A stretch of 49,212 nucleotides of DNA from JADYZU01 sp964540965 (GTDB taxonomy: Bacteria > Pseudomonadota > Alphaproteobacteria > Rhodobacterales > Rhodobacteraceae). Positions 30,531 to 38,198 of this stretch are shown one piece after another. Made by a program: the position numbers and the translations under genes. Position 1 is the stretch's first letter. Each line of letters opens with the position of its first letter. The stretch covers positions 1-49,212 of the forward strand of contig CAZIOT010000023.1 in NCBI GenBank assembly GCA_964540965.1, given 5' to 3'. The notes beneath the pieces are model-generated. The model was not told where the DNA came from. It worked only from the letters and a program-made list of their open reading frames with translations, and made no database searches.

Positions 30531-32464
30531 TCAGGTGGCAGAGCGCCAGCGGAAAAGGATGGTGTCGTGAAGGGTCAGGATCGCCGGACGCTCGCGGTCC
30601 TCGGGGGTGGCAAAGGCGCGGGGGGCCGGGCGTGATGTCAGCGCGATCAGCAGCGGCGCCAGCGCCATCGGCAGCAGCACCGGCAAGAGCCACGGCAGTT
30701 GCCCGGGCGCCAGCAGCAGCACCGCGGCCAGCGCCACCAGCGCCCAGAGCGTGATGAACCGCGCCGCGGCCCAGCTTTCGGCCAGCGTCGTCCGCCCGTC
30801 GCCGCGCTGGTTCGGCGGCCAGCCGCCGTCGCGCCCGGCAAGGATCTGGATCAGCGAACGGACCTGAAACGCCATCAGCACCGGTGCGATCAGCGCCGAC
30901 AGCGCCAGTTCCGCCGTCACCGCGACCAGCCCGCGCCAGCCGCCGAAACCGGCCAGTCGCCCGGTTGCCGCCGCCTCGACCGCGACAAGGATCTTCGGCA
31001 GCACGAGCAGGCCGAAGATGCCGATCAGCAGGCCCAGCGCGCGCACGCTCTCGTCGCTGGGGAATACCGGCAGGAAGCGGATGGTGTCGTCATAGGTCAG
31101 CATGACGCCGGGGAAATAGTCCGGCGCCGATTGCCAGAGCCCGGCCAGCACCGCGGTGACCAGGAACGCGGCCCAGAGGCCGGACGAGGCATAGGCAAGG
31201 ATGCCCTGGAACAGCACCGCCCGGCTCCAGAACCGCAGGCCCGAGGTGCGCAGCAGGCGGGCGTGCTGCAAGTTGCCCTGGCACCAGCGCCGGTCGCGTT
31301 TGGCATGTTCGACAAGGTTTTCCGGGGCTTCCTCATAGGATCCGCCCAGATCGGGATCGACCCGCACCACCCAGCCGCCACGCGCCAGCAGCGCCGCCTC
31401 GACATAATCATGGCTCAGGATATGGCCGCCGAAGGGGGATCTGCCGGGCAGTTCGGGCAGGCCGCAGCATTCGGCAAAGGCGCGGATGCGGATCAGCGCG
31501 TTGTGGCCCCAGAAGGGGCCGGTGGTGCCCTGCAGCCGGGCAAGGCCGCGGGTGAAGACCGGCCCGTGGAACGCGGCGGAAAACTGCATGGCCCGGCCAA
31601 AGACCGACCGCGCCCGCACCACCCGCGGCAGGGTCTGGAGCAGCGCGAGGTCCGGGGACGCCTCCATCCGGCGGATCATCGCCAGCACGGTCCCGGCCTC
31701 GATCAGGCTGTCGGCGTCCAGCACCAGCGCATGGTCCCAGGCGGCGCCGGAGCGGCGGATGAAGTCGGCGACATTGCCGGCCTTGCGGCCACTGTTCTGC
31801 AGCCGCCGGCGATAGTGGACACGGCCACCCCGCCCCGCGGTTTCGGCGCGCAGCAGGCGCAGGGCGGCCTCCTCGGCCTGCACGCCTTCGGCGCTGCGGG
31901 TGTCCGACAGGATGGCAAAGTCGATCTGCGCCGGGCAGTCGGCCAGTTGCCGGTGCATCGCGGCGATGCGGGCAAAGGTCGTGGTGGCGTCCTCGTTGCA
32001 GACCGGCATGACGATGACGGTGCGCCCGGCGATCCCGGGCGATTCCGCCGGACGGGGCAGGGACGGCCACAGGCCGATCAGGCCCAGCATCGCCCCCCAG
32101 GCCAGCCAGCAGGTCGAGAGGGCAAGAAGCACCGCCGCCACTCCGGCCCAATGGCTCAGCCCCGTGGCCGAGGCATATTGCAGGAACATCAGGCCGGCCG
32201 CGATTCCGGCGGTCAGGGCCACGACAAGGGCAAGCCAGCGCAGCGCGACGGCGGAACCGTCGCGGCGCTGCACGGGGCCGATTCCGGCCAGCGCAGTCAG
32301 ATGCGCACCGTGGTGCGGGCAGGGCGGAACAACCGGGCCAGGGCAAAGGGCCGCGGCGCCAGATCCTGTTCCGGCATCGCCAATGGCGCGTCGGGCAGCG
32401 CCCAATCCTCGGCCACCGCCGGGGTTGCCGTCAGGAATTGTGCCTTGTCCGGAGAGGCGGTCAC
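30531..32464 (-). pseudogene. opgH: Glucan glucosyltransferase OpgH, with a frame break near the N-terminus
   Basis: The body (32300 down to 30531) is a clear OpgH/MdoH: membrane helices, IVMPVCNEDATTTFARIAAM, ALVLDADSLIEAG, SHDYVEAALLARGGW and RRWCQGNLQH glycosyltransferase motifs, then further helices. The normal start, GTG 32464 overlapping the opgG stop (GTGA), opens a different frame that encodes the conserved DAPLAMPEQDL segment but stops at TGA 32297 after 55 residues. The body frame differs by one base, equivalent to a single missing nucleotide between about 32464 and 32299. Without correction, translation could only restart downstream (for example GTG near 32275). It is either a real mutation or a sequencing error; the rest of the gene shows no decay. 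Confidence 0.75.
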
Positions 32465-34035
32465 GGTTTTCTCCACTGGAAGGTCCAGATTTCGCTGAGT
32501 TTCCGGCCATGGCCGGCGACATGGGCGGCGATTTCGACCAGATCGCCCGAGGCCGCGGCAATATCGATGGCCAGCCGCCAGCGCCCCTGCTCGGGCAGGC
32601 GCGACAGGGTGACGACATCGGCGGTGCCGCCCTGCACCGTCACCACTGGCGCGATGTCGGGGTCGCCCTCTGCCGCGGCGGCCAGAAGACCGCCGGCAAA
32701 GTCGATGACGAACTTGTGCGTATCGGGCGGATCGTCCAACCCCGCCGCGCCGCCCTGGCCCGAGAACGTGTCGGCGACCCAGGCCAGATCGCCCGCCGGA
32801 TCAGGGTCAAGCCGGCCCCAGTGCAGACGATAGGCGTATTCGCGCGCCTCGCCGGCGGCGACCGGCGCCTCGGGCACCCAGAAGGCGCCGATATTGTCGT
32901 GGACCTCAAGCGTGGTCGGAATCTCGAACAGGCGCACGGCGCCATTGCCCCAGTCGCCCAGCGGCTCCACATCCAGCGAGGGGCGCAGGTCATAGCGGGC
33001 GCCGGCATCCTGGAAATCCTCGAACCCGCGGCTGCGCTGGTGCAGGCCAAAGCGGCGCGGCCGGACCTCGCTGAAATAGGAACTGGCCAGCTCGGCCGGG
33101 TTCGACAGCGCCCGCCAGATCACGTCGCCATCGCCGCGTTCGATGCGCAGCCCATCGGAATCATGCACCTGAGGCCGGTAGTCGTCGAAATTCGGCCGGT
33201 TGACGCCGCCGAACAGGAACATCGAGGTCAGGGGTGCGATGCCAAGCTGGTCGACAGCCTCGCGGAAGAAAAGCCGCGCCGTCACCTCGACCACCGTGGT
33301 TTCCCCCGGCGTGACGACGAACTGATAGGCCCCGGTCACCCGCGCGCTGTCCAGCAACGCCCAGAGCGTGATGTGCCCGGCGCCCAGGGCGGGGCGTTCG
33401 ATCCAGAATTCGGAAAAACGGGGGAATTCCTCGGGCTGCGGCAGGCCCGAATCGATGGCCAGCCCGCGCGCGGACAGGCCGTAACGGTTGCCGCGGCCAA
33501 GGGCGCGGAAATAGGACGACCCCAGGAAGGAAATGATCTCGTCCTGCACATCGGGGCGGTTCAGCGGATGCGTGAGCTTGAGCCCGGCAACGCCGGGCAG
33601 GGTGAAGCCTTCGGGGAAGGCGACCTTGATCCCGTCGCGATATTCGAAATCGGCGGCGCCAAAGGTCATGGGCCGGGCGGCACCCTCGGCCACCTCGTGC
33701 AGCATCACCGGACGATCGAACAGCCAGCCGGGGTGAAAGGGCTGCACCTGCCAACCGGGCACCTCGGCGGCCCAGACCGCATGTTCGGGGCGAAAGACGA
33801 TGCGCTGATAGTCGTCGTAATCAAGCGCGGAAAGCTCGGGCCCCAGCGTCTCGGCCGCCGGATCGGGTTCGGCGGCACGGGCGCGGGCGCGCTCGGTCAG
33901 CAGGTCAAAGGTGAAGGGCGCGGCGGCCTCCTGTGCCAGCGCCGGGGCGGCGGCCAAGGCGGCAAAGGCGGCGCCGGCAGTCAGAAAGCCGCGGCGCGAC
34001 AGGGGGAAGGGATGCGGAATCACGGGCTGCGGCAT
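32461..34035 (-). CDS. opgG: Periplasmic glucan biosynthesis protein OpgG/OpgD family, Tat-exported
   Basis: A 524-residue protein with a twin-arginine signal (PLSRRGFLTAGAAFAALAAAPALA, cleavage near 34). The MdoG domain follows (PFTFDLLTERA, ALDYDDYQRIVFRPE, GVAGLKLTHPLNRPD, FLGSSYFRALGRGNRYGLSARGLAID, PLTSMFLFGGVNRPNFDDYRPQVHDSDGL). It shapes the glucan backbone in the periplasm. The Tat signal is more like OpgD than Sec-exported OpgG; Rhodobacter operons use the opgG name. It is the first gene of the operon and its stop overlaps opgH. Confidence 0.93.
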   Translation of the reverse strand: MPQPVIPHPFPLSRRGFLTAGAAFAALAAAPALAQEAAAPFTFDLLTERARARAAEPDPAAETLGPELSALDYDDYQRIVFRPEHAVWAAEVPGWQVQPFHPGWLFDRPVMLHEVAEGAARPMTFGAADFEYRDGIKVAFPEGFTLPGVAGLKLTHPLNRPDVQDEIISFLGSSYFRALGRGNRYGLSARGLAIDSGLPQPEEFPRFSEFWIERPALGAGHITLWALLDSARVTGAYQFVVTPGETTVVEVTARLFFREAVDQLGIAPLTSMFLFGGVNRPNFDDYRPQVHDSDGLRIERGDGDVIWRALSNPAELASSYFSEVRPRRFGLHQRSRGFEDFQDAGARYDLRPSLDVEPLGDWGNGAVRLFEIPTTLEVHDNIGAFWVPEAPVAAGEAREYAYRLHWGRLDPDPAGDLAWVADTFSGQGGAAGLDDPPDTHKFVIDFAGGLLAAAAEGDPDIAPVVTVQGGTADVVTLSRLPEQGRWRLAIDIAAASGDLVEIAAHVAGHGRKLSEIWTFQWRKP

Positions 34036-34515
34036 GGATCGGTCCAGTGTGGCGTTGGCCTTTGTTTAGCGCGAAGCCCGCGGAAAGGACCTGCCCGGCC
34101 CATGCTGCGGACGCAAATCGGATATGCTGCGGATGCAATCGGGGCGGTTTGCCGCCTTTACGCGAAGGACGATGAGCAAGTCATTGCCTGCGGCTGGGAA
34201 TTTTCCAAGGCGCTGGAGGCTGGCAATCGGGGCGATGCCCGGGAAATGCTGCGAGTGCGAAGGGGGCGGGCGATACGGACGAGGACCAGGGGAATCAGGC
34301 GCAGGGTCCGATTCAGGCGCAGCGGACAGGCGGAAGGGCGGTCAGATCCGGGCAAGCCCGTGGTCCGGCGCCCCGCTCAGGATGGCGGGAACCCCGTCCG
34401 GCTCAAGGCCGCTGAACCGGGCACGGGGGCCGGCCGGTCGGCCCTCCCGTGACCGTCACGAGAGGGCGCGCCCGAGCGCATCGCAGCCTCATCAATCGAC
34501 GCCGACCCCCGGCGA
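34036..34515. other. Intergenic region upstream of opgG and downstream of ssb
   Basis: These 480 bases hold no gene I can support. A pair of near-identical direct repeats (ATGCTGCGGACGCAAATCGG at 34102-34121, ATGCTGCGGATGCAATCGG at 34124-34142) lies 67-107 bases before the opgG start, a candidate regulator site. A plus-strand frame from 34102 to 34452 (116 codons) begins plausibly but turns arginine-rich and is probably spurious. A hairpin at 34441-34467 marks the ssb side. Confidence 0.45.
34441..34467 (-). terminator. Hairpin downstream of ssb
   Basis: GCCCTC-C-CGTGAC and GTCACG-A-GAGGGC form 13-base arms with one mismatch and almost no loop, about 50 bases past the ssb stop. It lacks a T-run, so it may be a weak terminator or a dyad protein site. 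Confidence 0.4.
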
Positions 34516-35025
34516 TCAGAACGGAATTTCGTCGTCGAGGTCGCTGCCGTGACTGCCACCCTGTCCGCCGCCAAAGCTGTCGCGGCCGCCGCCGCTGCGG
34601 GCCGGTGCGGCATCGTCATAGCCGCCGCGGTCGTCGCCGCCATAGCCGCCCCCGCCGCCGCCCCCGCCATCGCCCCTGCCGCCCAACATGGTCATTGCCG
34701 AACGGAACGGACGCAGCACCACTTCGGTGGTATAGCGGTCGGCACCGGACTGGTCCTGCCACTTGCGGGTCTCGAGCTGGCCCTCGACATAGACCGTCGA
34801 TCCCTTCTTCAGATATTGCTCGGCGACGCGGGCGAGGTTTTCGTCGAAGATCGCCACCGAATGCCATTCGGTCCGCTCTTTCCGTTCGCCGGAGTTGCGG
34901 TCCTTCCAGTTTTCCGAGGTGGCGATGCGCAGGTTCACCACCTTGCCGCCGTTCTGGAACGACCGCACTTCCGGGTCGCGGCCCAGATTGCCGACCAGGA
35001 TGACCTTGTTGACCGAGCCTGCCAT
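34516..35025 (-). CDS. ssb: Single-stranded DNA-binding protein
   Basis: A 169-residue SSB: the OB-fold (~1-110; SVNKVILVGNLGRDPEVR, WHSVAIFDENLARVAEQYLKKGSTVYVEGQL), a glycine-rich flexible linker, and the acidic tail ending DLDDEIPF, which recruits repair and replication proteins. Start 35025 (MAGSVNK) has AAGGAGAAGG just upstream on the minus strand. Confidence 0.97.
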   Translation of the reverse strand: MAGSVNKVILVGNLGRDPEVRSFQNGGKVVNLRIATSENWKDRNSGERKERTEWHSVAIFDENLARVAEQYLKKGSTVYVEGQLETRKWQDQSGADRYTTEVVLRPFRSAMTMLGGRGDGGGGGGGGYGGDDRGGYDDAAPARSGGGRDSFGGGQGGSHGSDLDDEIPF

Positions 35026-35197
35026 GACCTTCTCCTTGCATCTCGCGGGCCGGGACCGAATCCCGGCGCGTTTCCGCCGCAGAGTAGTCATGCCCCGCCA
35101 AGGTTAACAGACCCTCAACACCTCAGCTCTGGCAAAACCGCCCCGCGCTGCGTATGGTTCCGCCCAAGGATCCGGGGGCAACGGCCGAGAGGCGGGA

Positions 35198-35785
35198 ATG
35201 AGGGTCATGGTGCTGGCGGCCGGTCTGGCCGCGGTTGCGGGTTCCGCCGGCGCGGATACGCTGTCCACGATGGACAGATCGGCCTTGTTCCAGTCGCAGA
35301 TCGCGGTTCTGGATGGCCGGGCCGCGCAGCAATACAACGACAGCATCCGGCTGCAGCCGGAACGGATCGTGGTGCCCGGCGCCCCGGGGTCGGTGCCGGC
35401 CTATGGCGGCAGCTATTCCGGGCCATGGCTGGCTGTCGCGCGGTCGGCCGCAATCCGCAACGGCGTGCCCGAGGACCTGTTCCTGCGCCTTGTCCAGCAG
35501 GAATCGGGCTGGAACAGCGGCGCGGTGTCGCCCAAGGGGGCGATCGGGCTGGCGCAACTGATGCCCGAGACGGCCGCGCATCTGGGCGTCGATCCCGCTG
35601 ACCCTGAGGCGAACCTCGACGGCGGCGCCCGCTACCTGCGCCGGCAATACGACACTTTCGGCACCTGGCCGCTGGCGCTGGCCGCCTACAACGCCGGTCC
35701 GGGGGCGGTGCAGCAATACGGCGGCATCCCGCCCTATGCCGAGACCCAGGGCTATGTCCTGTCGATCTGGGGCGCGATGGAGTAA
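35198..35785 (+). CDS. Lytic transglycosylase (SLT domain)
   Basis: A 195-residue exported protein: signal peptide about 1-19 (LAAGLAAVAGSAGA), then an SLT domain with the catalytic glutamate in LVQQESGWNSGAVSPKGAIGLAQLMPETA, LDGGARYLRRQ and LALAAYNAGPGAV. It cleaves peptidoglycan with anhydro-muramic acid formation. Stand-alone small enzymes of this type often assist envelope machines, but no such system adjoins it. It is divergent from ssb. Confidence 0.93.
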   Translation: MRVMVLAAGLAAVAGSAGADTLSTMDRSALFQSQIAVLDGRAAQQYNDSIRLQPERIVVPGAPGSVPAYGGSYSGPWLAVARSAAIRNGVPEDLFLRLVQQESGWNSGAVSPKGAIGLAQLMPETAAHLGVDPADPEANLDGGARYLRRQYDTFGTWPLALAAYNAGPGAVQQYGGIPPYAETQGYVLSIWGAME

Positions 35786-35873
35786 CGCCGCGCCGGCGCT
35801 ACAGGGCGGAGCGCCTGCGGCGCAGAGTCCTTGCCTCGTCGTCGCCTCCGGCTCCTCCTCAGGTTGCCTCCGG

Positions 35874-35948
35874 CGGGGATATTTATCGACGAAGAATGAG
35901 GAAGTGCGCGCTCTTTCTCATTCTTCGTCCACAAATATCCTCGGGGGG
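35874..35948. repeat. Dispersed repeat, family A (two copies facing each other)
   Basis: GGATATTTATCGACGAAGAA at 35877 continues TGAG. After a 16-base spacer the complement of the same unit (CTCATTCTTCGTCC...AAATATCC) runs to about 35941, followed by TCGGGGGG. The two copies can pair over 24 positions with two to three mismatches, giving a long hairpin between the transglycosylase and the convergent ABC ATPase gene. Confidence 0.8.
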
Positions 35949-35965
35949 TGAATTGGCCGCAGGCC

Positions 35966-35992
35966 AAGAGGGGGGTCCGAGACCCCCCTTCC
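35966..35992. terminator. Bidirectional terminator-like hairpin
   Basis: GGGGGGTC, loop CGA, GACCCCCC forms an 8-bp stem, with an A-T pair and a wobble extending it and TT following. It lies between convergent genes next to the family A repeats. Confidence 0.55.
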
Positions 35993-36019
35993 TTCGCCGG
36001 TCCGCAAGGACCGGCCCCC

Positions 36020-38104
36020 CTATTCCGCCGCCACCCGGATCACCGGCTCCATCCGGGCGAGCACAATATCGGGCAGGTGGCACTTGATCTGGTGGCCGGG
36101 GGCAAGGTCGCGGACCGGCGGCATCACCGTGTCGCAGAGGCCGCCGGGCACCTCGGCCTTCCAGCGGCAGCGAGTCTGGAACGGGCAGCCGGGCGGCGGG
36201 TTCATGGCCGAGGGGATCTCGCCCTCAAGCACGATATGCTTCTTCTCCACCCTTGTGTCGGCGATGGGCACGGCGGAAAGCAGCGCCTCGGTATAGGGGT
36301 GATAGGGCGGGGCAAAGACCTGATCCGTGGTCCCGGTCTCGACCACATGGCCCAGATACATCACCAGCACGCGGTCGCTCAGATAGCGGACAATCGACAG
36401 GTCGTGCGAGATGAACAGCAGCGTCGTGCCCTCGCGGCGCTGGATTTCCATCAGCAGGTCGGTGACGGCGGCCTGCACGCTGACATCCAGCGCCGAGACC
36501 GGCTCGTCCGCCACCACCACCTTGGCGCCGCCGGCAAAGGCGCGGGCGATGCCGACCCGTTGCTTCTGCCCGCCCGAAAGCTGCCGCGGCATCCGGTCGG
36601 CAAACGCGCGCGGCAGTTTCACCAGATCGAGCAGTTCCAGCATCCGCCGGTGGCGGTCGGCGTCCGATGTGCCGACCCGGAAGATTTCCAGCGCGCGGAT
36701 GATCTGGCGGCCGACCGTCATCGAGGGGTTCAGCGTATCGAACGGGTTCTGGAACACCATCTGCACCGAGGACACCGTATCGACATTGCGCTTTTCGATC
36801 GGCGTCGACTGGATGTTCTCGTCAAACAGCATGATCTGGCCGTCGGTCGCGGTTTCCAGCCCCATCAGCACCTTGGCGAGCGTCGACTTGCCGCAGCCCG
36901 ATTCGCCGACGATGGCCAGCGTCTCGCCCGCCCGCGCCTCGAAACTCAGCGTCTCGTTGGCCTTGACCACCTTCGCCTCGCCCGAGCCGCCGAAGGCACC
37001 GCCCGAGACCTGATAATACTTGCGCAGGTTCTCCAGCCGCAGCACGACCTCGCCCACCGGGGCCTTCTCGCGGATTTCGGACATCTGCACCGGCGCGTCC
37101 CAGGCGATTTCCGACCAGCGCAGGCAGCGGCTTTCGTGACGCTCGCCCTCGGGCACCGGGAACATCGGGATGTCCTGCGCGTCGCAGCGCCCGCCTGTGA
37201 AATAGTCGCAGCGCGGGCCGAAATTGCAGCCCGGCGGTCGTTCGTGCGGCAGGGGGAAATTGCCGGGGATCGACTTGAGCGGACGGGTATTCTTGTCGGC
37301 GCCGGGCAGCGGGATCGAGCGGAACAGCGCCTGCGTATAGGGATGGCGCATGTGGTCGAACACATCCTCGATCTTGCCGGTCTCGACCGCCTCGCCGGAA
37401 TACATCACGCAGATGCGGTCGCAGGTTTCCAGCACCAGCCCGAGGTTGTGGCTGATGAACAGCATCGAGGTGCCGTATTTGCGGCCCAGATCCTTGACCA
37501 GTTGCACCACCGCCGCCTCGACCGTGACGTCAAGCGCGGTCGTCGGTTCGTCGAGGATCAAGAGCGAGGGTTTCGACATCAGCGCCATGGCGATGACGAT
37601 GCGCTGCTGCTGCCCGCCCGAAAGCTGGTGCGGGAACGACCGCAGGATGCGCGCGGGGTCGGGCAGTTTCACATCGCGCACGACCTCGAGCGCGCGGGCC
37701 TCGGCCTCGGCCGCGGAGATGCCCTCATGGATCATCGGCACTTCCATGAGCTGCCGGCCGATGCGCATGGCGGGGTTCAAGGAGGCCATCGGCTCCTGAT
37801 AGATCATGGCGATGTCGCGGCCGCGGATCCTGCGCAACTCGCCCTGCGACATGCCGCACAGATCCTGCCCCTTGTAGCGGATCGACCCGCCGGTGATGCG
37901 GCCGTTGACGCCTAGGTCCTGCATCACGCCCAGGGCCACCGTCGACTTGCCGCAGCCGGATTCACCCACCAGTCCCACCGCCTCGCCCGGCATGACCTGG
38001 CAGGAGAAATCCATCACCGCCGGGATTTCGCGCAGGCGGGTGAAGAAGGAAATCGACAGGTGGTCGATCTCGAGAAGCGGCTGGCTGTCGTCCCATTGGG
38101 TCAT
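36020..38104 (-). CDS. Peptide-type ABC transporter, fused double ATP-binding subunit (DppD-DppF-like)
   Basis: A 694-residue fusion of two oligopeptide/dipeptide ATPases. Domain 1 (~10-330): GESGCGKST, QLSGGQQQRIVIAMA, LLILDEPTTALD, then the oligo-HPY C-terminal with cysteine-rich CNFGPRCDYF. Domain 2 (~350-690): GESGCGKST, QLSGGQKQRVGIARAF, VVVADEPVSALD and PPGCPFQTRC. Both ATP sites look intact. Fusion of D and F is common in this transporter class. It is the last gene of the importer operon; a family A repeat separates it from the permease gene. Confidence 0.95.
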   Translation of the reverse strand: MTQWDDSQPLLEIDHLSISFFTRLREIPAVMDFSCQVMPGEAVGLVGESGCGKSTVALGVMQDLGVNGRITGGSIRYKGQDLCGMSQGELRRIRGRDIAMIYQEPMASLNPAMRIGRQLMEVPMIHEGISAAEAEARALEVVRDVKLPDPARILRSFPHQLSGGQQQRIVIAMALMSKPSLLILDEPTTALDVTVEAAVVQLVKDLGRKYGTSMLFISHNLGLVLETCDRICVMYSGEAVETGKIEDVFDHMRHPYTQALFRSIPLPGADKNTRPLKSIPGNFPLPHERPPGCNFGPRCDYFTGGRCDAQDIPMFPVPEGERHESRCLRWSEIAWDAPVQMSEIREKAPVGEVVLRLENLRKYYQVSGGAFGGSGEAKVVKANETLSFEARAGETLAIVGESGCGKSTLAKVLMGLETATDGQIMLFDENIQSTPIEKRNVDTVSSVQMVFQNPFDTLNPSMTVGRQIIRALEIFRVGTSDADRHRRMLELLDLVKLPRAFADRMPRQLSGGQKQRVGIARAFAGGAKVVVADEPVSALDVSVQAAVTDLLMEIQRREGTTLLFISHDLSIVRYLSDRVLVMYLGHVVETGTTDQVFAPPYHPYTEALLSAVPIADTRVEKKHIVLEGEIPSAMNPPPGCPFQTRCRWKAEVPGGLCDTVMPPVRDLAPGHQIKCHLPDIVLARMEPVIRVAAE

Positions 38105-38137
38105 GAGCGTGCCTTTCGGGTCCGGTTCTGGCGGAAG

Positions 38138-38192
38138 CCCCGGGGGTTTTGCACCCCCGGACCCCCGCAGGATATTTATGGACGAAGAATGA
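38138..38192. repeat. Dispersed repeat, family A (copy 4) within the ABC operon
   Basis: CCGGGGGT/ACCCCCGG hairpin (38140-38160, loop TTTGC), then CCCCCGCA and GGATATTTATGGACGAAGAA followed by TGA (ending 38192). It sits in the 94-base gap between the permease and ATPase genes and may reduce or stabilise downstream message. Confidence 0.75.
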
Positions 38193-38198
38193 ACAGGG

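Noticed and set aside
32300..32464. Programmed -1 frameshifting in opgH
   Set aside because: The overlap contains no X-XXY-YYZ heptamer in the correct phase (the CCC TTT stretch is preceded by G), so a mutation or sequencing error is the simpler reading.
31900..34452. Very long plus-strand open frame opposite opgH/opgG
   Set aside because: High-GC shadow frame of genuine minus-strand genes with glycan-synthesis motifs; its translation has no recognisable domain.
34102..34452. Plus-strand 116-codon gene in the opgG-ssb gap
   Set aside because: The start lies in a tandem direct repeat with no ribosome binding site, and the second half is arginine/glycine-rich like other shadow frames.
35948..37915. 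Long plus-strand open frame opposite the fused ABC ATPase
   Set aside because: Antisense shadow; the minus strand shows two complete sets of Walker and signature motifs.
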